A stretch of DNA of 64,000 nt from Carnegiea gigantea. Lineage: Eukaryota; Streptophyta; Magnoliopsida; Caryophyllales; Cactaceae. The position numbers and the translations under genes were made by a program. Shown here piece by piece: positions 50,801 through 61,101 of the stretch (position 1 is its first letter; every line of letters begins with the position of its first letter). Under the pieces are notes generated by a model. The model saw only the letters and a list, made by a program, of their open reading frames with translations, had not been told where the DNA came from and made no database searches. The stretch spans positions 952,001-1,016,000 of the forward strand of contig JAKOGI010000142.1 in NCBI GenBank assembly GCA_029747015.1. Reading direction: 5' to 3'.

Positions 50801-51347
50801 TAATAGAGCTTCAGGAGCTACTTCCTAGAACAGGAATGTTGATTAGGTGTTTTGTGTAGATGATGTCTAACTCGTACAAGTCAGTTATTGGGCATGGGTC
50901 CTTGAAGCAAGCAATTGGACATAGTTTGGTTGCCCCAGAATTCTCACCTATCCATTTCCTTGCTATGCTCGTCAATAGTTCTGATACCTTTTACCGAACT
51001 CTGATCAGAAACACCCTGCTTTTGACAAATTCTTATGTCTATGTTGACCTTTCTGGTATTGTTTTTTGGTAAGAGTCTCATGTTCTCGATGACATTTATC
51101 ACTCAAACAGATTGTTCGGGCCTTGGAAGGAAACCTTTCGCTTTCAGAGCTTAATGATGGCGTTAAACCTGGATTTAGCTCAATCCAGGGTTCTTCTGAC
51201 ATCGATAATGGTCAATACGAGGAAGATATGCAGAGATTCAGGAAGATGGTACATGACAGCGAAGATGACACTAGTAGCCAATTTTCTGGGACGACTAGTA
51301 AGTATGCATGGTCAAAGAACAAACCAAACATGGAAGACAAGCCATGA
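44834..51347 (+). CDS. PERK: Proline-rich receptor-like kinase, PERK family, second tandem copy (8 exons)
   Basis: Exons 44834-45791, 47936-48496, 48722-48808, 48893-48963, 49154-49230, 49875-50025, 50217-50378 and 51111-51347 join in phase to 767 residues. Residues 1-270 form a long [13 protein letters not shown] extensin-like region. The membrane helix lies at about 277-300, followed by ARRKRKQ. The kinase has GQGGFG at 428-433, K448, HRDIKAAN (H542, D544), DFG at 562-564 and GYLAPEY, all intact. Exons 3, 4, 5 and 7 have exactly the same lengths as in the upstream PERK (87, 71, 77 and 162 nt). The exon 7 peptides match at about 42 of 54 residues, so the pair arose by duplication but has diverged clearly, most of all in the proline-rich part. 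Intron 1 is 2.1 kb. In-frame repeats in exon 1 make its length prone to change. Confidence 0.95.
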
Positions 51348-53832
51348 ATGCGATGAATGTCACTGACAGCTGACTTCATTCATCAAGAGAATGTCCACAA
51401 AATTTCTTCCTGGAGAGCAGACCAGAGCTGATGAGTGATGAGAACAATCCTTTTTTCCCCCCTTGTTTTTTGGCCATTTTTGGTTTTTTTTTTCCTGTTT
51501 TCTTTTGATGTTTTCTCGATTCATCAACCATTGCCCTCACTAAATAAGCACAGATAATTTGTATCTATTACTGCAGGATGATGCAAGGGAAAAGGTGAAC
51601 CAAATTCTTTTGTAAGAAAATGGCAGTCAATGAATTTATCATCAGTCAACTCAGTTATTTATTTACCCATGCAGTTGTCCCATTCGTTAGTTTAAACTAT
51701 TGGGGTTCATGCTTAAGCCTGCCAAGGATTATCACAATTTAAACTAATCTCAGGATGCCAACATTTACTATTAGAGCTGGCAAAAAGTTGTTCGACCCAA
51801 ATACCCAAATTTGTCCGATCTGAAAAAATCAGCTACAGTTATGAATTTTTCGTCCGAATTTGAAATCTAGATACAACATTTTTTATATTTCAATTGTCTG
51901 AACCCGAATTTAACCTTGTCTGAATTGTCCAACCTGAAAAAAACCGGGTAGTGGATATTAATTGCTTGTCCGAATTTTGACATTGTCCGATTTGTCCGAC
52001 CGGAATTCGATCCGAACCCAAATTTTTGCCACCTCTATTTACTATTAATTAATAAAAGTGTGATTTACTGATTTTTGAAAAGACTATCCAAAGAAAATAA
52101 GAAGAGTACAGAATCAACTTGAATGTGATTGGCTAAAAGTATCATATTGTTAGTAAAAAGGATACAAGAGTAGCTCTGTGATGCTCTTTTGAATGGTTAG
52201 GAAGTCAAATTACTCAATGATCAATCAAAATTCCTAAAGATAAATCAACTTGGAAAAGAGTATCTCTAAGAAGATGTCAATTATTTTTTTTTCTTTTTTT
52301 TAATAATAAAGGATGAATTTATTAATTGAACGTTACATGGTATCTATAATAGATCTCTCATCTAAACAAGTACTTCATTAGAAAAACAAATAAATTCTCC
52401 GCACGAGAAAAACTAATTGTTACAATTCTGAATGCTTATCTTTCACAATTAGTTAATTGTCCATCAGAACATAAAATTGGTATTCTCCACGGGTGCTTTT
52501 TGCCTAAGTGAAGGCAAATGGACATCGCTCTCCTGCGGTTATTACTGTTAGAAGAGGATATGAATTAGCATGAGATAGAAATTGATCCTAAATGTAGAAT
52601 TGATAGGATATGAATTGTGTTAGTTTCTATTTTATAGTTTTCTAATCAATTAGTGAAAATTTTAAGAGTTTATTCAAAACTTCACAAAAAATTTCAAAGT
52701 TTCACATTGAATTTTGAAGCTTATTTATAAATCCTAGGGCTTCTTTACAAATTTTATATCATTTTTAATATCCAAATGCTAAATTTTATGGCCAATATAT
52801 AACTAAGATGTTTTTACAATTTTTAGGGATCTTTAAATGTTTGAAATGTCTTCTAAGAATTCATAACTATAATAGCAAAATTTTAGTCTTTTTTACTAAA
52901 TTTGAAGCACACTAGACAAAACAAACACAATTGATTTCTATTTCAATAACTAAGAAGTATCATAAGATAGCACTGCACTTGACTGATGAAGTAATTGGCA
53001 GTATATACTGCAAATAAGAGCAGACCAGAGTTTAAGAATATTTGTAGTAGTGGATAGTCAATCGATAGGGCCCAATTATAATCCACCTTCATATCCGAGG
53101 CATGAGGAGTGCAAGTTGGAGCAAACTAAGAAATAGCTCACGCGAGTTGGATCCTTGCTTTTGGGGTTTTTTTTTTTTTTTTTTTTTGGGTTTGGCTCTT
53201 TGTCCCATTTTTCTTTGCTCAAAAAAATTACATTGTGAAGTGGATCAATACCTGATATTTTATTTGGTATTCTAACGTAATGATTCCTATAATGTGAAGG
53301 TGGGAGGAATGAGATCCAAAAAGTTAGATCACAGGATAACAATGTAGCAGTGTAGATTCTTAGTTCACAATCTAAATCCATGCGTAGCTCGTAATATAAG
53401 TTCAATACTGACCTTCACCTATAATTCTAACTCTCTTAAACGCAAGACACCAAAAAAACAAAGGAAATTTAAAAAGAATGACAAGTTTTTTTTTCCCTTA
53501 AATCTTTTTTTTCCCCCGTAAAAGCCAAGTCAAAATGTCAAATGAAGTACTCATCCAACCTCTTTTCTTTTCTTTTTTTTTTTTTTGATTGAATCAAAAG
53601 AGGATTAGATTGGACTGGTCGCTAAAGAAGCAAAAAAAACAGTTGCAATAGTGACTTGTGATTGTGAAGGGCCATTTCTACACCCAATCTCCAGCTTGCA
53701 TTATTCCCCTCAAAACCCCCCAAAACCAAAAGCTTCACCCTTTGCCTCTCTTTCTCTCTCTCCTACCGCTGAAAAGGCTGATCAGGATCAGGGGATCGTC
53801 TTGTCAGAATCGGAGGATTCCGAGATCAATCA
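51348..53832. other. Intergenic region between the second PERK and Rab7
   Basis: About the first 270 bp is probably PERK 3' UTR. A hAT-like MITE lies at 51773-52037. Several T homopolymers occur (52286-52304, 53168-53188, 53572-53586). The open frame at 53076-53405 minus spans a homopolymer and is not convincing. The last 150 bp (CT-rich, from about 53690) is the Rab7 leader. Confidence 0.55.
51773..52037. mobile_element. hAT-like MITE (265 bp) with 8-bp target duplication
   Basis: Terminal inverted repeats TAGAGCTGGCAAAAA and TAGAGGTGGCAAAAA (14 of 15) are flanked by the perfect 8-bp direct repeat TTTACTAT (51765-51772 and 52038-52045). Both features are typical of hAT elements. The interior repeats TTGTCCGAA/TTGTCCGA words and has no coding frame. 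Confidence 0.85.
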
Positions 53833-56800
53833 ATGGCGTCGCGTCGTCGTAAGCTCCTCAAGATCATCATCCTTGGTGATAGCGGGTAACTCTTTCTCGA
53901 TTTTGATCTCTCTGGATTTTCATGATCCTCGATTTCAATTGTTGGATTTGGCTAATGCTTGATCGTTTCCACCAGGGTTGGCAAGACATCGCTTATGAAT
54001 CAGTATCCTTCCAATTCAATCTTATCTGGGCTTTCCTCTTTTAGTTGGATTTCCTTTTTCAATTTGTGGAATTTTGTTTGTGAATTCTGGAGATTTAGGG
54101 TTTGCCTTAACGCAGTTTAGGTTTGTGAATAAGAAGTTCAGTAATCAGTACAAAGCTACTATTGGAGCTGATTTCTTGACCAAAGAATTGCAATTTGAAG
54201 ATAGGCTTTTCACATTGCAGGTAAGTTATCCATTGTATTTGTATACACATGTTCCGCCCCCAATCCAGATTGATTTCTCTTCACTTTCCGTTATGCTGTT
54301 GAGTGTCTCTGTCCTGCACATGATGATGTGGAAAAAAGAAGTGGATCAAATTAAACAATCATTGTTTTAGGAATTTTATTTAAGCTCTTATTTCAGAAAG
54401 TGTAGCCAAACAGCTAGTGTGGCTTCTTCTTTGTGGTGTAGTATTAGTAGGTCCATCAGTGCTTTCTGATCAAGGTTCTAACTAAAAAGCCTCTTTGTAA
54501 CTGCAAGGGTAAGGATACAGACATCTGAACCCCCCATACATCATCCTTGGAGGGAGCCTCTTGAGAAACACTAGAATGTTGGTACTGGTGGTCTGGAGTG
54601 ATAAGAATTTCATGCATTACTGGCAATCTTGTTGCCTCGTTATAATTGTCTGCCAAAATTGCATTATGTTTGGTTCTCGGTTGTTTGACTGTTGGTTTGA
54701 TGAAGTGGTAATTGATGCTTAAATAGTGGAGTCTTTATTATCATGCTGCCTTTGAAAGATACCTATAGGATCAAGTCCTGCCTGCAGTCAGCCTTTAATG
54801 TTTTTCATGACCATGATGGGTATCATTCTGTGTGCATGTGCTTTTTTTTAATTTTTTTATTTTTTTGGGGTTGGGTGGGTTGTAGGAAGTTAAACTTCAT
54901 TACACTAACAAAATCCCCAAAGGGGTATTTACTATTTACAACCTAGGAGCATCTAATGTTGGGGAAGGGTTCTCCCAAAATGTCAGATCTCATGATAAAC
55001 CCATACAATATCATTCCAATTAATATGATTCTTCATATGACAATTTAAAAAATTTGGCCTAGATTTTTCTAAGTCGCTGATCTTTATGCTTGAGACATTG
55101 CAATCAGCCTTTTCTTGTCTAAACACACAGGCATTCCTATCAGTCCATATCTGATAATGGCAAGCTGCTGTGATGCAACTGACTAGAAGCTTCCCATCCC
55201 AATTTAAGGAGCTTGTAGGTTTTGATTTGATATGGAAGTAGTCCCAATCCGACTTTAGAAGCATGCATACAATCAAAGAATAAATGCTCTCTAGTCTCAA
55301 AAACTTTATTGCAAATTCCACAAACGTCAGGCATACCTTGCATTTATCTGGATAGCCTGCATGTTAAGGTTATGCAGCATCAAAAGTCAGAAAATGACCT
55401 TGCGCCTTGCCATATTTCCCCTATTCAAAGTGATTTTCTGGGACCTGTCCCATACTCTTGTTAGCCACCGGCATTTTTGCAATCAGACAGATGTTCTGTT
55501 TTTGGTATAACTCTAAGTTCATTGTGGACGTTGCTTTTCCAACTTCCTTCCACTTGCCTTTCTTTGTGCTTTTTAAAAAGTGCTTCAGATATGTCTTTTT
55601 GAGTTTTTGTTCAAGTCTTCATTTTCATAATATGGCAAGACAATCAGAAGTGAGTCCCACGGAAGTTAACACCTATTTTGAGTATTTTCCTTATTCCAAT
55701 TTCTTGAGAATTCATTGACATTGTTCGATCATGTACAACCTGGTTTGGTCACAACAAAGATAGCAGGAATGAGAAGGAATTAAGGGGAATTGAGAACAGA
55801 AAGAGCAGGAAAGAAAAGGAAGACAAAGGAAAGAGGTGAGGAAGAAGGGGGAATACAGGAGAAGAGGGGAAGATGCGGAACATTTAAAAGAGTATATTAT
55901 TGTCTTCATTGCTGTTATGCTAGCTACAGTATAAGTTTGGCATTTATACTCTTTTGCCTTTTTGTTTTCAAAGCCTTTTTGTTTCGGTGACTCATAGTCA
56001 TAAGGTTGAGTTTTAAAAGGCGCGAGGCATGCAGAGGCGCATAGGGTCCCAAAGCGTGAAATGCGAGGCGAAAGCGCACACATCATGGATGTGAGGCGCA
56101 CTTCTATGCAAAAATTTTTAGAAGTCTTTTGCATTTCACAAAGCATATTTTGCATAAACAAGCTAGATAAATGCATTAAAAAAGTGATTAGACGTCAATG
56201 TCGCCGCTAACATGACAAATAACCTTAGGATATATTATCTCATTATTGTAGTTCCTCAATGCACACACTTACCGTACAAGCATAACTTACCTTTTAGTTT
56301 CCAAGGGGGAAAAAAAAAAGAAGAAAAAAGTTAAAACAAGGCTAAGAAAAAGAAGAAAGATATAGCCTTGCATCCTATAGACGCACCTCATCTTCTCTGA
56401 GGTGCTGCCCTGGTAGCCTTATGCCGAGGTGCCTCAAGCGGGCTTTTCTAAATAGGTACTTTGGCTTTTTGAAATCATGCTTCAAACTCAATAACATGGT
56501 GCTCAAGAAGCGACAATGCTTATTGAAATACTTTGAGGGATATTTATATTTAGAATGTCTTGATAGCTTTTAAAGGTGCAGCAGGAAGAGCTTCCTGGGA
56601 CCCCAGAAATGAAGGCTATTACACAAATTTCTGAAATTTTGGAAAAAAATTGTGCAAGAAGTTTTGAAACAGCTTTATGCTCCTCTTTACTGCTCAAAAT
56701 GTTCTAAGGTGTTCTAAGACTAGACTGCATATTATATGCCACAATAGTGTTCTAGGATCACGTTTCAAAATCTACAAGATAGTGCAGGTGAGCCCTCCCT

Positions 56801-59341
56801 ACTCATTGAAATTGTTTAGAAAGATCATTGGAATATATTAGGATATTTAGTAGGTACTAGGCAGAATAGTTAGAGAATCTTGTGTCCACCAAAGTGAAGG
56901 CTATTACACAAGCTTTCTGTAGTTTTTGGGAAAGTATCCTATCATTTGTCAATCAGTGAAAATGTGCTCCTTTTGAGACCTCAAGTTGGTTTATGATGTT
57001 TTGGGACCATTATTTGCAGTTGAGAGTGTATGTGTACGCTAATGCTCTCATTCAGCATTCTGGGACCATGCCTCAAAATCAATGACATGGTGTAGATGAG
57101 CCTATTGCACACATTGAGATTCTTTAGGGGCTTATTTGGAACATCCTGAGAAGGTTTAGGAGGTAAAGCGGCAAGAGCTTCTTGTGGCACTCCTAAATGA
57201 AGTTTATTATGTGCTGTTTGTGGGACCCCCCCCCCCCCAAATTATAAAGTTCAAGCTTAGTTAATGGTAGCTATATGATTCTGTTGATGTCTTAAAATAT
57301 TTTAAGGTATCTCAGGATCATTCTGGATGGTTTAGGGTATACCGCATACAATAAAATACTCACTTCTAGGTGAGAATTTAAAATCACATTTTAAAATCTA
57401 CAGATGGAATCAATGAAGCATTACAATCACTCAAAAGTCGAGAATATTTTGAGCATCCTAAATTCGTGGAGGTACAGTGGTAGAAGCCTATGAGACCCAT
57501 TTTTAGAAGGCGCCAGAGCACACTGAGGTACCAACATCCAAGGGTCCCAGGAGTGCATTTTAGAACTCATTTAATAGTTTACTATTTCATCTCTCCCTCT
57601 CTTGCTAAAGATATCAATCAGGCAAGGGGCTATATGACTCTCTGTGTCTCAGGAAATTCAGCAAAGAAGTTTGGACAGGTGTTATGCCAGTTTCCTATCA
57701 GTTGTCAATTGTACAAGCAGGCTTTCATGTCCCTTCCCCCACTCCCTTCTTTTGGTGTATAATGTGGAGGCAGGTTTCGGTGTATTCTGTCGACTAATAT
57801 TAGGTGGTTGTTTCTTGATCTAATTGCAGATTTGGGATACAGCAGGACAGGAGAGATTTCAGAGCCTTGGTGTTGCTTTCTATCGTGGTGCTGATTGTTG
57901 TGTTCTTACGTATGATGTGAACAACATGAAATCTTTTGAGAACTTGAACCGTTGGAGAGAGGAGTTTTTACTACAGGTAGGATTAAGCTATTTGCCAGTG
58001 ACTTCTACCTATATGTTTTGGGCGCAAAAAGTACTAATAAACTACTTTTATAGGCAAGCCCATCTGATCCAGACAACTTCCCATTTGTTTTGCTGGGGAA
58101 CAAGATAGATCTTGATGGTGGGAGCAGTAGAGTGGTAAGACTTTTTCCTTCTCTTGGAAAAATGGTATTTTAACTAAACTAGAGCTTTTGGGCTTTAAGA
58201 TGCCAAATTACGATTACAAGGGCTTATTTCTCCCCCTTTCAATCTTTATGGGGAAGAGTACTTGAAGACATTCATCAAATGAAGATACTGTGTGCTTCTT
58301 TGTTCTTTCTGTGAGAATCTGATATAATGAGTGCGAAAGCATCGGTATCTCTTGGGTTGATGAGTATTGAGTCTAAATCGTATGTCTTGTTAAAGGCCTC
58401 ATGTTGCATGTGATGATTCATCGCTGCATTTTTCTTCCAACAATCAGGTTTCAGAAAAGAAGGCAAAAGCCTGGTGTATGAGCAAGGGAAACATTCCTTA
58501 CTTTGAGACTTCAGCCAAAGATGGTACAAATGTCGAGGAAGCTTTCCAGTGCATTGCCAAAAATGCCATCCAGAATGAACCTGAAGAAGAGATGTAAGTA
58601 TATCCATTGGATAGTAAATCATGCACCTGGAATTAGTACATATCACAATAACTCTCTTCTATGTGCGAGCCATGCTTGTAATTTTGAGCTCCTTTTTTTG
58701 GGGGGGGGGGGGGATGGCTAAGTCTACACCTACACACAACTTAGAATCGAATCTTGGTCTCTCCGGTGGAAACTAAGCAACCTACCACTATGCTATCCGT
58801 CAAGGGAGCGTAACTTTGAGCTCCATTTTGGGGGAGGGGATCCAACTTACAGGGTCCCCTTCCCCTTTGATATCCAAGATGTTATTTACCTCGAATGATT
58901 GGAGGGAAGAGCAAAGCCCCCTGAACTCTCTCCCCCCTAAAAGTAGTCAGAGCTTGGCATCATTTTTGGTTCTCAGCAAGCCATGTGGATCTCTGAAGGC
59001 CTGCTTGAGCAGGATCCACAGGGTGGTGTTGTTGTACTGAGTATTCACTCATGTAGGCCTTGCCAAATATGAGGAGGGGGGGGGGGGGAAGGCTTGTACC
59101 CAATATTTGTGATGTAAGCTTTGCAGTGGTCGTGCATTTAGGATGTTTTGAGTGGACTCTTTAGGGGCTCAGAGTTGAGATATTCGTTAGGTCTGCCAAA
59201 GGCCATTCTTATGTTGACTTGACATTCTGAAGCATTCTAACTGGTGTATTTTCATGTAAACCATGCTACAGGTACCTTCCTGATACCATTGACATGGCGG
59301 GTGGTGCCAGACCTCAAAGCTCTTCAGGGTGTGAATGCTGA
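53833..59341 (+). CDS. RABG3: Rab7-type small GTPase, RABG3 subfamily (7 exons)
   Basis: Exons 53833-53885, 53976-54002, 54121-54220, 57830-57976, 58054-58134, 58448-58593 and 59272-59341 join in phase to 207 residues, the usual Rab7 length. RABG3 proteins control traffic from late endosome to vacuole and vacuole fusion. P-loop GDSGVGKTS lies at 15-23, spread over exons 1 and 2. The effector region [11 protein letters not shown] follows; WDTAGQERF is at 62-70, NKID at 125-128 and TSAK at 157-160. The C-terminus GCEC supplies two cysteines for geranylgeranylation. All nucleotide-binding residues are intact. The codon across the exon 2/3 junction gives QF in NQFVNKKF, where many relatives have QY. 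Exon 2 is only 27 nt. Intron 3 is 3.6 kb and intron 6 holds a SINE. Which Arabidopsis RABG3 member it matches best cannot be decided here. Confidence 0.96.
54841..55480 (-). mobile_element. LINE 3' fragment with zf-RVT remnant in Rab7 intron 3
   Basis: On minus, a broken frame at about 55343-55240 encodes [18 protein letters not shown], the zinc-binding motif typical of the C-terminus of plant LINE reverse transcriptases. An overlapping frame (55321-54983) carries the following [17 protein letters not shown] tail. Upstream on minus (about 55450-55345) further remnants are interrupted by stops. The element ends in an A/T-rich tail (54841-54867 as T on plus). It is a truncated, frameshifted insertion antisense to Rab7. 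Confidence 0.6.
56008..56452. mobile_element. AGGCGC-rich repeat with inverted ends in Rab7 intron 3
   Basis: The left end passes through AAAAGGCGCGAGGCATGCAG. The complement of the right end reads AAAAGCCCGCTTGAGGCACC, an imperfect inverted pair. GAGGCGC-type words occur at both ends with AT-rich DNA between. It resembles the foldback GAGGCGC repeats seen in many plant genomes. Limits are approximate. Confidence 0.4.
56474..57500. repeat. Degenerate tandem repeat, about 0.3 kb units, four copies
   Basis: The anchor motif (A(T/C)CA(T/C)G(C/T)(T/C)TCAAA-like, followed by an AC/GATAGTG or ACATGGTG block) recurs at 56474, 56757, 57065 and 57383, spacings of about 283, 308 and 318 bp. Between anchors other blocks recur in order: GGCAAGAGCTTC/GGAAGAGCTTCC, then a GAAGGCTATTACACAA-like block. 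Copies are strongly diverged and the last is partial. No frame runs through it. Confidence 0.6.
58693..58809 (-). mobile_element. tRNA-derived SINE with poly(C)/poly(A) tail in Rab7 intron 6
   Basis: On minus, box A TAGCATAGTGGTAGG and box B GATTCGATTCT are spaced as in a tRNA, and the body ends in a C run followed by an A run (T and G runs on plus at 58693-58713). Direct repeats GTAATTTTGAGCTCC (58678-58692) and GTAACTTTGAGCTCC (58810-58824), 14 of 15 matching, flank it as a target duplication. The 5' end is about where a full tRNA-related head would start. Confidence 0.75.
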
Positions 59342-59679
59342 AAGTCCAATCAACTCAGTCTGTCACTGTGTCATTGTTCAGCTTAAGTTGAAATTGTTGT
59401 ACACATGACAACTTGATCCAGGGAGCAATTTCATTATTGTTAATCTTGTATCCTACTTGTTTCTGCATCCTAGCTAGGAATCTCAGTCGTGCTTGATGTT
59501 GCTTGCATTCCAATCATCTTGTCATACAAGACTTACCTCATACTAATTTTTGTATGGTTTTCTAATTCCCTCGAAATAATAACCTTCCTGCTTCTTAAGG
59601 TAAAGCACTAAAGCTATGTATATCTACATTTTCAAAAACCCTATTATGATGGGCTGCGTACTGAATTCAAACTCCAAAG

Positions 59680-59776
59680 TTTTTTTTTTTTTTTTTTTGG
59701 GGGGGGGGGGGGGGGGTGTTCATTGTCTTACAGTGCTTTTACTTGGTCATCTTTTTCACCCCCCCCCCAAAAAAAA
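59680..59776. repeat. Homopolymer foldback: T run-G run, then C run-A run
   Basis: About 19 T and 18 G, then 42 bp of spacer, then about 10 C and 8 A. The two halves are complementary and could form a hairpin. Run lengths are uncertain because such tracts are hard to sequence. Confidence 0.75.
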
Positions 59777-60950
59777 GAAAGACAAGGGTGGGGGTTTTAT
59801 GACATGAATCGAGGAATGGATCGATTGTACATCTTATGACATTCCTAATCTCAGCATAGCTCACGCGTTGCTCCACAAAAGCTAGCCATTGCTAGAAATA
59901 AACCTGCGCAATAGGTGATTACTCTACCGCCCGTAATTTTGAATGTGGGTTTGACCTGCTTTTATTCCTAGCTGAGGCTAAATTTTGCTGCCATTAGGAG
60001 AATCCTCTTTGACTCGCGAAAGAAAGGGGGGGAGGAACCAATGGTATCATTTTAGGTACTATACTATGATCTCCCTGGAGACAGATCTCCGTAAGACTGG
60101 TCTCTCGAGGATCGTAAGGTAGCATAGTTGTTGCCTTGCCAACTTGCTGTAGGCTCTAATGAAAAATGAGCCTCAAAGATCACATACAAATGGTATTTTT
60201 CTTTGAATCTGTGCACACCCTACCTCAGTTGGATTTTCCTCCCACATTTGAAAGTGAAACGAGCACCTACAATTGACATAACCATCAATCAATGGATTGT
60301 CTACTGGCATTAGCCACCTTCCGCTGAGGTGTGTTCGAATCTCATTAGAAGCATAACAGGGGTTGCCCTCTCCTTTTCCTGCCAAACTTCGGGCACTAAG
60401 GTGTCCCCATCTGAGGTAACGTCCCTAGTTGGGCTACAAACACGAAAGGGAAACCTAAAACATGAGAAAGAAAAACAGAAATGCAGAAAAAGAAGAGATG
60501 TTTTTTATTAAGGTGATATAATTTTAAGCATAGTATATCTCGTTAATAGATGTATATACTTTCATGCATATGTATTATAGCTCGTTGTTATTCAAGAAAG
60601 ACACAAAACGTTGATGAATGTGGTTAGCGTAAGAAAGATGCTACAACTTTAGAATCAATCAATAAGGTATCTACCATTAATTCTTTGGTAATTGAATTTG
60701 TGTTAATGTTTTATATATATTCTTGTGAAGCGATTTTTGTTATGGATGTCTTATAAATTTTCATTAGTGAATATCCTCCATCTACACTTTCTTATTCAAA
60801 AACTTGACCAGAAGTCCATTTAGTCTATAATTGTTCACTTAGTGATTCAGATTATCAATAATTAAAGAAGTATTGGACACTAATATTCTCATTTTTGAAG
60901 GTCTTGGACGGGAATAGTCCCAATTTACACATTGGACACCAACATACTTA

Positions 60951-61101
60951 AAAAAGGGCAGCCCGGTGCACAAGCATCTCGCGTTCACGCAGGGTCCAGG
61001 GAAGGGCCGCACCCCAAGGGGCGAATTGTAGGCAACTTAACTTGACTTTGTCAGTTGCTGATTTCACGGCTCGAACCCGTGACCTTTTGGTCACACAGAG
61101 G
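60951..61101 (-). mobile_element. Au-like SINE, copy 2
   Basis: The 151-bp body is flanked by a perfect 14-bp target duplication, CACCAACATACTTA (60937-60950 and 61102-61115). On minus it has box B GGTTCGAGCCG, GCGGCCCTTCCCTGGACCC and the end GTGCACCGGGCTGCCC followed by T, all diagnostic of Au SINEs. Its length and truncation point equal those of the copy at 9495-9645, and the two are roughly 80% alike by eye. Confidence 0.92.

Noticed and set aside
53076..53405. 109-codon minus-strand frame
   Set aside because: It depends on reading through a long homopolymer giving poly-Lys and has no similarity to a known family.
56474..57500. CRISPR-like array
   Set aside because: Units are about 300 bp and diverged, without short identical repeats or unique spacers, and the host is a plant.
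60173..60385. SINE or gene near 60.3 kb
   Set aside because: It has a box B-like sequence but no matching box A or target duplication, and the 70-codon frame is not recognisable.
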